A stretch of 31,871 nt of DNA from an uncultured Clostridia bacterium (GCA_947623775.1 CANQHL010000004.1:1-31871), one strand, 5' to 3'; positions 7,817 to 15,022 are shown, counted from the stretch's first letter. Made by a program: numbers and translations. Notes: generated by a model not told the origin, from the sequence alone.

Positions 7817-8551
7817 ATGGAAGTTGTTGGGAGAATAAGCAGTGAGGAAAGTCTTGGCCTCGTTGATGGACCGGGAATAAGATATGTTGTATTTTTGCAA
7901 GGATGTTATTTAAGATGCAAATATTGTCACAATCCGGAAACGTGGGATATTACCCGCGAGAGCAATTTGACTACACCGCAAAAATTAATTAAACGCATTG
8001 AAAGATATAAATCATACTTTGCCAAATCGGGCGGGGTTACTTTTTCAGGCGGTGAGCCATTGCTTCAACCGGAGTTTCTTCTTGAATGTTTAAAACTTTG
8101 CAAAAAGAAAAAAATAAACACCGTTCTTGACACATCAGGTGTGGGAAAGGCAGACTATGATTACAGCGAAATTTTAAAACTTTGTGACCTTGTTTTGTTG
8201 GATATTAAAGCGGTTGATAAAGATGATTATAAAGACCTTACCAGGCGTGACATTTCCGAATTTGAAAAATTTTTAAACCTTACACAATTGCTCGGGGTTA
8301 AACTTTGGCTCAGGCAAGTGATTGTTCCTGGTTATAATGATAATGAAGAAAACATAGAAAATCTAAAAAATTATGTAAAAAACATCAAAAATGTACAAAA
8401 AATTGAACTTTTACCTTATAAAAACTCCGGAAAACAAAAATATCAGTCACTCGGCATAAAATATAGGCTTGAGGGCGTGCCGGATATGAATGAGGAAAAA
8501 TGCAAAGATTTGCAAAATATGCTTTTGGAAAAATTACAAAGAAGTGAGTGA
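7817..8551 (+). CDS. pflA: Pyruvate formate-lyase-activating enzyme (radical SAM)
   Basis: 244 residues, the usual PflA length. It starts with the GRISSEESLGLVDGPGIRYVVFLQGC pattern of the family and carries the radical-SAM cysteines C30-x3-C34-x2-C37 (CYLRCKYC), SGGEPLLQPEF (the GGE motif) and the ELLPYKNSGKQKY segment near the C-terminus. PflA makes the glycyl radical on pyruvate formate-lyase using S-adenosylmethionine and a 4Fe-4S cluster, in the cytoplasm under anaerobic conditions. AAGGA precedes the ATG. The glycyl-radical partner is not in this window. The gene overlaps or abuts the next radical-SAM gene. A role as activator for another glycyl-radical enzyme is possible. Confidence 0.9.
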   Translation: MEVVGRISSEESLGLVDGPGIRYVVFLQGCYLRCKYCHNPETWDITRESNLTTPQKLIKRIERYKSYFAKSGGVTFSGGEPLLQPEFLLECLKLCKKKKINTVLDTSGVGKADYDYSEILKLCDLVLLDIKAVDKDDYKDLTRRDISEFEKFLNLTQLLGVKLWLRQVIVPGYNDNEENIENLKNYVKNIKNVQKIELLPYKNSGKQKYQSLGIKYRLEGVPDMNEEKCKDLQNMLLEKLQRSE

Positions 8552-8553
8552 AA

Positions 8554-9393
8554 ATGGCATGTTATGATTGTCCAAGAAATTGTGGCGTAGAACGAGACAA
8601 AACTATTGGTTTCTGTGGTGCAAAAGACAAAATTGTTGTCGCAAAAATAATAGAAAATTTTGCATGGGAAGAGCCTTGCATCAGTGGAGATAAAGGTGCC
8701 CTTGCAATATTTTTTGCGGGGTGTAATTTGCGTTGTGACTTTTGTCAAAATTACAAAATATCACATGAGTGCACTGGTAGTCTTTATTCTCCAGAAGAAT
8801 TTTTGCAACTTATAAAAGGGTATGATTTAAGTAAATTTTCATCTATTGACCTTATCACTCCTACTCATTTTTCATCTTTGCTATATCAATCGTTAAAGGA
8901 TTTTAAAAGTCCAATTCCTATTGTTTGGAATTCGTCTGCTTATGAAAATATTGACATAATTGACAAAATTTCACGTATTGTTGACGTTTTTTTGCCAGAT
9001 TTTAAGTATTTTGACAAAAATTTATCAAAAAAACTCTCTTTTGCCGAAAATTATTTTGATGTTGCATCAAAGGCAATACTGCAAATGAGAAAAAATAAAA
9101 AGGTAAACACATTTAGTAACAATGTTTTAACTAGTGGTGTTTTAATTAGGCATCTTGTTTTGCCTGGGAATGTCCGAGATAGTTTTAAGATTTTGGATTT
9201 TATAAAAGAAAATGTTGATAATCCTTATATAAGTCTCATGGGACAATTTACACCACTTGGAAAATATTTCAAACAACGTCTTAAACCAATAGAATACAAA
9301 ATAGTTTTATCTTACGCTGAAAAACTCGGTTTGAATGATGGATATTTCCAGGAACTTGAAAGTGCAAGCGAAACATTTATACCAAAATTTTAA
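8554..9393 (+). CDS. Radical SAM protein, PflX-like (COG1313 type)
   Basis: 279 residues from the ATG at 8554; a GTG at 8548 overlapping the pflA stop (GTGA) is an equally possible start and would add two residues. N-terminal cysteines (C3, C6, C10, C21 in MACYDCPRNCGVERD...GFCGA) match the extra cysteine region of PflX-like proteins. The radical-SAM motif CNLRCDFC has C57, C61 and C64. The C-terminus (SLMGQFTPLGKY) also fits the family. The biochemical role of PflX proteins is not settled. Adjacency to pflA suggests a common transcript and related glycyl-radical or maturation chemistry. Confidence 0.8.
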   Translation: MACYDCPRNCGVERDKTIGFCGAKDKIVVAKIIENFAWEEPCISGDKGALAIFFAGCNLRCDFCQNYKISHECTGSLYSPEEFLQLIKGYDLSKFSSIDLITPTHFSSLLYQSLKDFKSPIPIVWNSSAYENIDIIDKISRIVDVFLPDFKYFDKNLSKKLSFAENYFDVASKAILQMRKNKKVNTFSNNVLTSGVLIRHLVLPGNVRDSFKILDFIKENVDNPYISLMGQFTPLGKYFKQRLKPIEYKIVLSYAEKLGLNDGYFQELESASETFIPKF

Positions 9394-9512
9394 TTTTTTT
9401 TGTTTTGTTGTATTTTTTATCTGAATTATTTTAGTTTGCTTTTGGCTATGTTTGTTTGCTTTCGATATGTTACCATATCTATGTATCTATTTAAATTAAT
9501 TTAAAGGCTCTT
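9394..9512. other. T-rich gap after the radical-SAM genes
   Basis: Contains a small hairpin GATATG/CATATC (9464-9479, loop TTAC) that lacks a T-run, so it is not a convincing terminator. Nothing else is recognised. Confidence 0.4.
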
Positions 9513-9691
9513 TTATTTTCCGCAACAATTTTTATATTTCTTCCCATTAGATTTTATATTTGTTCCCGCAACAATTTTTATTTTTTATCAATTTTATTTT
9601 TATTTTTTTATCAATTTTTATTTTTCTTTCCTTTACCGCATGGACATGAGTCGTTACGTCTACGCTTGATTGACAAACGCTGGAATTTCAA
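9513..9691 (-). pseudogene. Relic of a SEC-C zinc-motif gene with duplicated tail
   Basis: Read on the minus strand, 9691-9611 gives LKFQRLSIKRRRNDSCPCG followed by KGKKNKN and TGA, very close to the SEC-C end (DPCPCGSGKKYKKCC type) found on SecA and other proteins; the stop falls where the third Cys codon would be. Further on, KNCCG at about 9579-9564 and GKKYKNCCGK with TAA (9542-9513) repeat the same tail in the two other frames. A 16-bp direct repeat (9520-9535 and 9566-9581, CCGCAACAATTTTTAT on the plus strand) underlies this. No 5' part of a gene remains. I read it as a decayed gene end that was duplicated by slippage. Confidence 0.65.
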
Positions 9692-9817
9692 TTTTTTTGT
9701 TTATTCAAATTAATCTTTTTAACCTTTTATATTTTGTTTTAATTTATTTTTATATATTTGACTTAATTTGTTTGACTTTTTTTTGTATTTGACTTAAACT
9801 ATTTCTAAGGAGTGTGA

Positions 9818-10156
9818 ATGGCAAAAAGTAAGGCTAAAAAATCCGTTATGCAAGGCATAACCGATTACAGAAAAAGAAGAATGATTTTTTCAAGGCTATT
9901 TGGAATTGCAATGTGTATTGTTTGCATCGTTTGCCTTGTTGCATACTATAAGGAAATGTTTAATGAGTGGCTCCTTATGGTTATTTTGGCATTTTGTATG
10001 GGAACAATCTTTTCAACAAACAGTTTTCTTCAAGACATTAAAGTTGGCAACCCTTGGCAAAGGGTAAACAGTATTGTATCTGTTATGTTTTATGTTTTGA
10101 TGGCTTTCCTTATTGTTTATGGTTTTGTTTCTGGCGAGTTAACCTTGCAATTTTAA
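9818..10156 (+). CDS. Small three-helix membrane protein, unknown
   Basis: 112 residues with a basic N-terminus (MAKSKAKKS...YRKRR), then three hydrophobic segments at about 24-44, 50-68 and 83-107, the last ending in a short polar tail. This predicts a small inner-membrane protein with a cytoplasmic N-terminus. AAGGAGTGTG is the ribosome site. A stem-loop terminator follows 9 bases after the stop, so it ends its transcript before the DnaA-box cluster. No family is recognised. Confidence 0.75.
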   Translation: MAKSKAKKSVMQGITDYRKRRMIFSRLFGIAMCIVCIVCLVAYYKEMFNEWLLMVILAFCMGTIFSTNSFLQDIKVGNPWQRVNSIVSVMFYVLMAFLIVYGFVSGELTLQF

Positions 10157-10164
10157 GGATTATT

Positions 10165-10205
10165 AAAGCGGTTTTTCCTTGTTTACATTTGACCGCTTTT
10201 TTATT
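10165..10205 (+). terminator. Intrinsic terminator after the small membrane protein
   Basis: Stem AAAGCGGT (10165-10172) with ACCGCTTT (10192-10199), loop of 19 nt, followed by TTTTT. It would shield the following DnaA-box region from transcription. Confidence 0.65.
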
Positions 10206-10208
10206 ACC

Positions 10209-10397
10209 TTATCAACATCCATCTTCCGTTTTTTGTGGAATTGTGGATGAAAATAAACAGTTTGTCCACGTTTTTGTCCACATTTGTTATTCCATATATT
10301 GTATAAGAAACGTTAAAGTTAAAAATAAAAACACAAAATGTAGGTGGAAAGGTGAGTTATACACATTTCCACATTAATTATTATTAGTATTATTATC
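10209..10397. other. oriC: Candidate oriC: DnaA-box cluster with trinucleotide unwinding element
   Basis: DnaA-box-like 9-mers relative to TTATCCACA: TTATCAACA (10209-10217, one mismatch), TGTGGATGA (10242-10250, inverted, one mismatch), TTGTCCACG (10262-10270, two), TTGTCCACA (10274-10282, one) and TTATACACA (10357-10365, fits TTATNCACA). A weak TTTCCACA follows at 10366-10373. Next comes a run TTA TTA TTA GTA TTA TTA (10378-10395), so that the complementary strand reads 3'-AAT-AAT-AAT-CAT-AAT-AAT-5', the pattern of DnaA-trio elements known from Bacillus subtilis. The region lies directly upstream of the dnaN promoter, not beside dnaA. Confidence 0.65.
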
Positions 10398-10446
10398 AAT
10401 CAAGAAAAAAATATCTTATCTATATGCTAAAAGAGGGAGAAAAAAG

Positions 10447-10476
10447 TTGACAATCGCATTTTAAAGGTTATATAAT
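10447..10476 (+). promoter_or_regulatory. dnaN promoter
   Basis: Consensus TTGACA (10447-10452) and TATAAT (10471-10476) with an 18-bp spacer. AAGGAG at 10487-10492 serves the ATG at 10498. The DnaA-box cluster ends about 70 bp upstream, so DnaA could affect this promoter. Confidence 0.8.
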
Positions 10477-10497
10477 AAAGTGTATTAAGGAGAATAT

Positions 10498-11598
10498 ATG
10501 ATAGTAAGTTGTCAAGGGCTTGAACTTTCTGATGCTTTACTTAAAGTAAGCAAAGCCATTTCATCAAAAATTACAAATCCTATTTTAGAGGGCATAAAAA
10601 TGATTGCGGAAGATGATACTCTCACACTATCCGCAACTGATACCGAACTCTCTATTGAAAAGAAAATTAAAGCAAGTGTGAAAAGTGAGGGTGAAACAGT
10701 TGTTCCGGGAAGATTTATAACCGAATTTGTTAAGAAACTCACAAATTCTATTATTGAACTTGAAGTGAATGATAAAAATCAACTTTCAATCAAATATGAG
10801 GAAAGTGAGTCAAACATACAGTGTTACAACCCGATTGAATACCCTGGATTTAAGAAGATTGACACAAAAGATTACTTTGCTATTAGCAAAAAGGATTTTA
10901 AAGCAAGCATTTTAAAAACAATCTTTTCAGTTGCACTCGATGATTCAAGACCTATTTTGAAAGGCGTTTTGTTTGACATTAGCACCGATGAAGTCAATGT
11001 TGTTGCACTCGACGGGTATAGGCTTGCAAGAGTGAAAAAGAAGATTAATGCAAACATTGAAAAGTCAATTGTTATACCGGCAAGAAGTCTATCAGAGTTA
11101 AGCAAACTTATGGATGATAGTGATGATATAATAAACATATATGTTGATGATTACACAATAATGGTTGACCTTGGTGACACAAAAGTTACATCAAGATTGT
11201 TGGAGGGTGATTATATAAACTACAAACAAATCATTCCGGTAAACTATGAGAGTTTCATTGTTGTAAACAAGGGATATTTTGAAGAGGCACTTGAAAGAGC
11301 CACTTTACTTTCAAAAACAAGCAACAACAGTTATGTTAAGTTTGACATAAAAGAAAACAACATTCTTCTCACATCGAATTCCGAACTTGGAAATCTTCGT
11401 GAAAACATTGCAGTTGAACTTTATGGGAAAGACATTCTCATATCATTTAATCCGCGCTATTTCCTTGAAAGTTTAAAGGCGGTTACAAATGATTTTGTGA
11501 AATTATGTTTCAACAGTCCATCAACTCCATGTGTTATCGTTCCAACAGACAATGATGAGTTTCTTTATCTTATTTTGCCTGTAAGGGTTATCAATTAA
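10498..11598 (+). CDS. dnaN: DNA polymerase III sliding clamp, beta subunit
   Basis: 366 residues, the normal length for the beta clamp that tethers the replicative polymerase to DNA. Family features are DALLKVSKAISSKITNPILEGIKM at the N-terminus, FAISKKDFKASILKTIFSVALDDSRPILKGVLFDI at the start of the second domain, VNVVALDGYRLAR (the DGYRLA signature) and the C-terminal CVIVPTDNDEFLYLILPVRVIN ending. Its own consensus promoter and a following terminator suggest a single-gene transcript, separate from dnaA and recF, which is unusual among Bacillota. Confidence 0.97.
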   Translation: MIVSCQGLELSDALLKVSKAISSKITNPILEGIKMIAEDDTLTLSATDTELSIEKKIKASVKSEGETVVPGRFITEFVKKLTNSIIELEVNDKNQLSIKYEESESNIQCYNPIEYPGFKKIDTKDYFAISKKDFKASILKTIFSVALDDSRPILKGVLFDISTDEVNVVALDGYRLARVKKKINANIEKSIVIPARSLSELSKLMDDSDDIINIYVDDYTIMVDLGDTKVTSRLLEGDYINYKQIIPVNYESFIVVNKGYFEEALERATLLSKTSNNSYVKFDIKENNILLTSNSELGNLRENIAVELYGKDILISFNPRYFLESLKAVTNDFVKLCFNSPSTPCVIVPTDNDEFLYLILPVRVIN

Positions 11599-11621
11599 TG
11601 GAGTAATGATATATAATTTTG

Positions 11622-11652
11622 AAATGGGTCTTGTTAAAGGCTCATTTTTTAT
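11622..11652 (+). terminator. Intrinsic terminator after dnaN
   Basis: AAATGGGTC (11622-11630) pairs with GGCTCATTT (11639-11647) using two G-T pairs, loop TTGTTAAA, and is followed by a T-run to 11652. Confidence 0.6.
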
Positions 11653-11934
11653 TTATCAGGTTGCAGTGTTCATGCAATCACAATTTTATTAATAATAAGT
11701 GATGAAAACACAATTTTATTTAAAAAGCATAATTTCATAAAAAAACAACATTTATCTAAAAAAGTTGTAAAATTTTATTAAATTATTATAAAAAACTGCA
11801 ATTTTCTCTTTTTGAATACAGAATATTACAATTTATTATGATATATACTGGTTATCGCAAAAAGCAAAAAAATAAAAATTTATAGTGAAATTTGAAAAAA
11901 ATGTCACTTAAGATAGGAAGTTTGGAGTTAAGTA
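11653..11934. other. AT-rich gap between dnaN and dut
   Basis: No gene found. A short inverted repeat TTGCA/TGCAA near 11661-11677 and AT-rich filler are all I see before the dut promoter. Confidence 0.4.
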
Positions 11935-11943
11935 TGTTATAAT
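11935..11943 (+). promoter_or_regulatory. dut promoter, extended -10
   Basis: TGTTATAAT (11935-11943) is an extended -10 element; no good -35 is visible 17 bp upstream. GAGGTG at 11951-11956 is the ribosome site for the ATG at 11961. Confidence 0.55.
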
Positions 11944-11960
11944 TGATGGCGAGGTGAAAT

Positions 11961-12479
11961 ATGTTTGAAGAAAATAATTATTTATATTGGGCAAAGACGC
12001 GAGCTGATGCCTTGATTCCAAAGAAGAAAGAGGAAGATGCGGGATATGATATTTATGCTGCTTTTGATGAGGAGTATATTTTGATTGAACCTTTTAAGGT
12101 AGGAATTATTCCTACAGGTATTTCATGGGCGTCTAGTGTTGACTATTATTTGCAATTGGAAGAACGTTCGTCAACCGGCCTTAAAGGAATGAAAATTTGC
12201 GGGGGAATTATTGATAGTGGCTATAGAGGGGAAATTAAGGTTGCCATTTACAATGCAAATTCTATGCCGATTGTTTTTTCACCATACGGGGAAGAGCAGA
12301 TAAGGGCAAAGATACCGGGTGAATTTATGTTTTATTCAACATCGAAAGCCGTTGCGCAGGGTATCGTTCACAGGGTTGAAAAAATGAACGAAAAAGAAAT
12401 AAGTCTACAAGCCTTATTACAAATCCCGTCCGAAAGAAAAAATAATGGTTTTGGTAGCACCAACAAACCAGAGGTTTGA
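11961..12479 (+). CDS. dut: dUTP diphosphatase (trimeric dUTPase family)
   Basis: 172 residues, slightly longer than typical (about 145). All five dUTPase motifs can be placed: DAGYDIYA (26-33), the ERSSTGLKG motif, GGIIDSGYRGEI, KAVAQGIVHRVE and the C-terminal ERKNNGFGSTN. It hydrolyses dUTP to dUMP and pyrophosphate and so keeps uracil out of DNA. The spacing of the first motif and the insertion between motifs 3 and 4 are a little unlike the standard enzyme, so a dCTP-deaminase/dUTPase relative cannot be excluded. Its last codons and stop lie inside a 22-bp repeat module (12468-12489) that recurs downstream. Confidence 0.88.
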   Translation: MFEENNYLYWAKTRADALIPKKKEEDAGYDIYAAFDEEYILIEPFKVGIIPTGISWASSVDYYLQLEERSSTGLKGMKICGGIIDSGYRGEIKVAIYNANSMPIVFSPYGEEQIRAKIPGEFMFYSTSKAVAQGIVHRVEKMNEKEISLQALLQIPSERKNNGFGSTNKPEV

Positions 12480-12819
12480 CTATTAGCGAATTGAACTTCA
12501 TTTGAAAAATTTTGATTTCGCACTCTTTTAAATATCACTAAACGAAGTGAATAAAAAGTGTATAATGCACACGGAGTGGATAAAAAGTGCATAATGCACC
12601 CAACCAGATGTTGGACGGTTAGCGACCAACCAAATGTTTGACGGTTAGCGAATTGGACTTCATTTGAAAAATTTAGATTTCGCACTCTTTTAAATATCAC
12701 TAAACGAAGTAAATAAAAAGTGCATAATGCACACGAAGTGAACAAAAAGCGTCTAAGACGCACGGAGTGAATAAAAAGTGTCTAAGACACATGAAGTAAA
12801 TAAAAAGTACATAATGCAC
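12468..12819. repeat. Composite repeat array of 22-, 52- and 29-bp modules with hairpins
   Basis: Order: 22-bp module (12468-12489), 52-bp block (12490-12541), two 29-bp units (12542-12570, 12571-12599), two 22-bp modules (12604-12625, 12630-12651), the 52-bp block again (12652-12703), then four 29-bp units (12704-12732, 12733-12761, 12762-12790, 12791-12819). A stretch of 90 bp repeats at an offset of 162 bp with four mismatches (12483-12572 and 12645-12734). Each 29-bp unit begins ACGAAGTGAATAAAAA or close to it and ends in a 13-bp palindrome with a TAA centre: GTGCATAATGCAC, GCGTCTAAGACGC, GTGTCTAAGACAC and near variants. The last unit touches the -35 box of the rpmH promoter. Confidence 0.9.
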
Positions 12820-12848
12820 TTGACAAAAGTTTTATTTTTTAATATAAT
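12820..12848 (+). promoter_or_regulatory. rpmH operon promoter
   Basis: TTGACA (12820-12825) and TATAAT (12843-12848), spacer 17 bp: a full consensus promoter. It starts on the base following the last repeat unit. AAGGAGG at about 12868-12874 serves rpmH. Confidence 0.85.
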
Positions 12849-12882
12849 CTTATAGTTAATATTAAAAAAGGAGGCTTATATC

Positions 12883-13017
12883 ATGAAAAGAACTTATCAA
12901 CCTAAGAAAAAACAAAGAAGCAAAGTTCATGGTTTTAGACAAAGAATGAGAACTACCGGCGGCAGAAATGTTTTAAAAAGAAGAAGAAATCGTGGAAGAA
13001 AAAAATTATCTGCATAG
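12883..13017 (+). CDS. rpmH: Large ribosomal subunit protein bL34
   Basis: 44 residues, MKRTYQPKKKQRSKVHGFRQ at the start, then RMRTTGGRNVL and the basic KRRRNRGRKKLSA end. This is the classic L34 sequence and length. The ribosome site is a near-perfect AAGGAGG. It is the first gene of an operon with rnpA, yidD, yidC and jag and overlaps the proposed rnpA start by 26 bases. Confidence 0.98.
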   Translation: MKRTYQPKKKQRSKVHGFRQRMRTTGGRNVLKRRRNRGRKKLSA

Positions 13018-13357
13018 CACAAAAGCAAGGGTGGACCATAGATTAAAAAAAAATAGTCAATTTAATTTTATTTTTAAAAATGGGGATAAAGCATGTTCTA
13101 AACATTTTTTGCTTTTCACCTGCAATAGCAAATACAATAGTTACAAAATCGGTTATTCAATTTCAAAGAAAATTGGTAAAGCCTGGAAACGAAATCTTTT
13201 ACGCAGGCGGTTAAAAGAAATTGTAAGACTAAATTGTCTGCTTATGCCGAAAAAAAACTATGTTTTGAAAGCCCGCGAAGGGGCGGGTGACCTTGACTAC
13301 AAACAAATTGAATTTGAAATTTTGGAAATTTTTAAAAAAGGTAAAGACTTATCATGA
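12992..13357 (+). CDS. rnpA: Ribonuclease P protein component
   Basis: 121 residues from a GTG at 12992. The core fits RnpA: RLKKNSQFNFIFKNGDKACSKHFLLF, then the basic signature KIGYSISKKIGKAWKRNLLRRRLKEIVR with the RNR-like element, which contacts the RNase P RNA. Together with that RNA it matures tRNA 5' ends. The start is uncertain: GTG at 12992 lies inside rpmH in another frame with only a weak AAGAAG upstream; a GTG at 13031 would give the more usual short N-terminus (MDHRLKKNSQF) but has no well-spaced ribosome site. The stop overlaps the yidD start (ATGA). Confidence 0.93.
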   Translation: MEEKNYLHSTKARVDHRLKKNSQFNFIFKNGDKACSKHFLLFTCNSKYNSYKIGYSISKKIGKAWKRNLLRRRLKEIVRLNCLLMPKKNYVLKAREGAGDLDYKQIEFEILEIFKKGKDLS

Positions 13358-13620
13358 AAAAATTTATCAAAAACGTTTTTACCTTTATTTTAAAACTTCC
13401 TATCTACTTCTATAAGGTGGCGGTAAGTCCGCTTTTACCTAAAAATTGTAAATTTTACCCCACTTGCTCTAGTTATTGTCTAGATGCAATTTCATCATTC
13501 GGTTTAAAGGGGATAGGATTAGGTATAAAACGAATTTCAAAATGTAATCCCGTTAGTGATGAATATGGTTACGACCCAATTCCAATGAATATAAAAGGAG
13601 AGGAAAAATGGCTTTTATAA
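13354..13620 (+). CDS. yidD: Membrane protein insertion efficiency factor YidD
   Basis: 88 residues with an amphipathic, basic N-terminal helix (MKKFIKNVFTFILKLPIYFY), the signature KVAVSPLLPKNCKFYPTCSSY and RISKCNPVSDEYGYDPIP, all standard for YidD. It is a small membrane-associated factor that aids YidC-dependent insertion; the mechanism is not fully known. It overlaps rnpA by 4 bases and yidC by 13, which implies translational coupling along the operon. Confidence 0.95.
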   Translation: MKKFIKNVFTFILKLPIYFYKVAVSPLLPKNCKFYPTCSSYCLDAISSFGLKGIGLGIKRISKCNPVSDEYGYDPIPMNIKGEEKWLL

Positions 13621-15005
13621 GTGGGCTTTTGGCTGTGCAAGAGCCAAAAGGTGTTTGGATTACAATCATTAAAGCCTTTGAGGGTGCCACAAAAAACTAC
13701 GTGCTTGCAATTATTCTTTTAACGGTTGTTATCAGACTTATCTGGGGACTTGTTGACACCGGTACAAAATTTAATCAACAGCACATGAACTCTATACAAG
13801 CGAAGATGCAACCTGAACTTAACAAAATTAAAGCAAAATACGAAAAGCAGCCTGATATTTTACAACAAAAACAAAACGAAGTGTATAAAAAATATTACGG
13901 CAAAAGTTACTACGGAAGTTGCGTGATTTCACTTGTCGTTATGGCACTAAACTTATTTATTTTCTTCACTCTTTTGTCTGGGTTAAACACTATGTCTGCA
14001 TACAAGATTGCAAGCAATTATGAAAACATACGTTACACTTATGTGAACTGCATAAGCCTTGCCGATAAATATCTTACTGTGGACGAAGATGGAGAACCTT
14101 TGACAGAAGAAGTTAGACAAGATAGATTGGAGCATTTTAAAGACTATAAAAACTTAAAATTTGTCGTTGATAAAGAAAATGCAATTATAACATTAAAATA
14201 TAATGATATGGAACTTGATAGCATGCAATACAAAGAGGACTTTTCTTCTAAAAAACCAATTCTTGACTATAAGGGCGACACTGTTGAAATAGTAGTTGAG
14301 GAAAATGAAAATATTATTTCACTTTTGGATAAATATTTCCCATTATATGAAGAGGGCGAAGAAGAATGGTCAAAAGATGTTTTGCTTGATGAGGTTGTCA
14401 CCCAAAACGGCGAAGAAACAACAACTGAAAAATTATATCTTTCTCAAGCACTACAAAATGTTGCAATAAAAAATGTTATTGATGTTTACGAAGAAACAAA
14501 AGATAGTTTTCTTTGGATTGAAAACATTTGGATTGCCGATACGCCTTTCAATAAATCTATTGTAAGTTTTTCAACTTTAAATGGACAAGTTGGACGTACG
14601 TTTGAAGAGGGCGAAGAGAGAATTTACTCTTCATTTATGGCAGATCTTAAACAAGAAAAAAGCAAAGCAAACGGATATTTTATTTTACCAATTCTTTGCA
14701 TACTTGCTTCATTTATGACTCTTCAACTTACAAAATTCTATAACAGAAGAAAAAACAAGAAAAAAGGATTACCAAAAGTTGAAGAACAAAAAGGCAAAAT
14801 AACACAATTTATTGTTCCATTATTGCTTGGCATATTTGCATTATTCTACAATAGTGTGTTCTCAATCTATATGCTTACAGGACAAATCGTGTCCGGCTTA
14901 TTGCTTGTTCCTCAACTTATGTTTGTTGATTTTATTATGGACAAGCGTAAGAAAAAACAACAAGATAAGCAATTGTCAAATGTTGATTATTCAAGAAAAT
15001 TTTAA
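13608..15005 (+). CDS. yidC: Membrane protein insertase YidC with a large extracytoplasmic insertion
   Basis: 465 residues, while Gram-positive YidC/SpoIIIJ proteins usually have about 250-280. A first membrane segment at about 31-49 contains the conserved Arg (R43, VVIRLIWG); the cytoplasmic coiled hairpin with MQPELNKIKAKYEKQPDILQ follows; a second segment spans about 105-127. Then comes an acidic insertion of about 165 residues (132-298) before FLWIENIWIADTPF, which is where the family resumes. Further segments are near 356-376, 399-418 and 420-440, and the C-terminus is basic (DKRKKKQQDKQ). By topology the insertion should face outside. AAGGAGAGG precedes the ATG. The insertion has no fold I recognise; it is in frame and the flanks are intact, so it is not a broken gene. 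Confidence 0.93.
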   Translation: MAFISGLLAVQEPKGVWITIIKAFEGATKNYVLAIILLTVVIRLIWGLVDTGTKFNQQHMNSIQAKMQPELNKIKAKYEKQPDILQQKQNEVYKKYYGKSYYGSCVISLVVMALNLFIFFTLLSGLNTMSAYKIASNYENIRYTYVNCISLADKYLTVDEDGEPLTEEVRQDRLEHFKDYKNLKFVVDKENAIITLKYNDMELDSMQYKEDFSSKKPILDYKGDTVEIVVEENENIISLLDKYFPLYEEGEEEWSKDVLLDEVVTQNGEETTTEKLYLSQALQNVAIKNVIDVYEETKDSFLWIENIWIADTPFNKSIVSFSTLNGQVGRTFEEGEERIYSSFMADLKQEKSKANGYFILPILCILASFMTLQLTKFYNRRKNKKKGLPKVEEQKGKITQFIVPLLLGIFALFYNSVFSIYMLTGQIVSGLLLVPQLMFVDFIMDKRKKKQQDKQLSNVDYSRKF

Positions 15006-15022
15006 TGATTAGGGAGGAAAAT

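Noticed and set aside
10054..10377. 107-codon frame over the dnaN upstream region
   Set aside because: It overlaps the membrane protein gene, a terminator and the DnaA-box cluster, and has no ribosome site.
12368..12763. 131-codon frame on the minus strand across the repeat array
   Set aside because: It overlaps dut and owes its length to the repeats; the translation merely repeats peptides such as LRLVIFKRVRN. No ribosome site.
12490..12819. CRISPR array
   Set aside because: Units are contiguous without unique spacers and contain variable palindromes; no cas genes are in the window.
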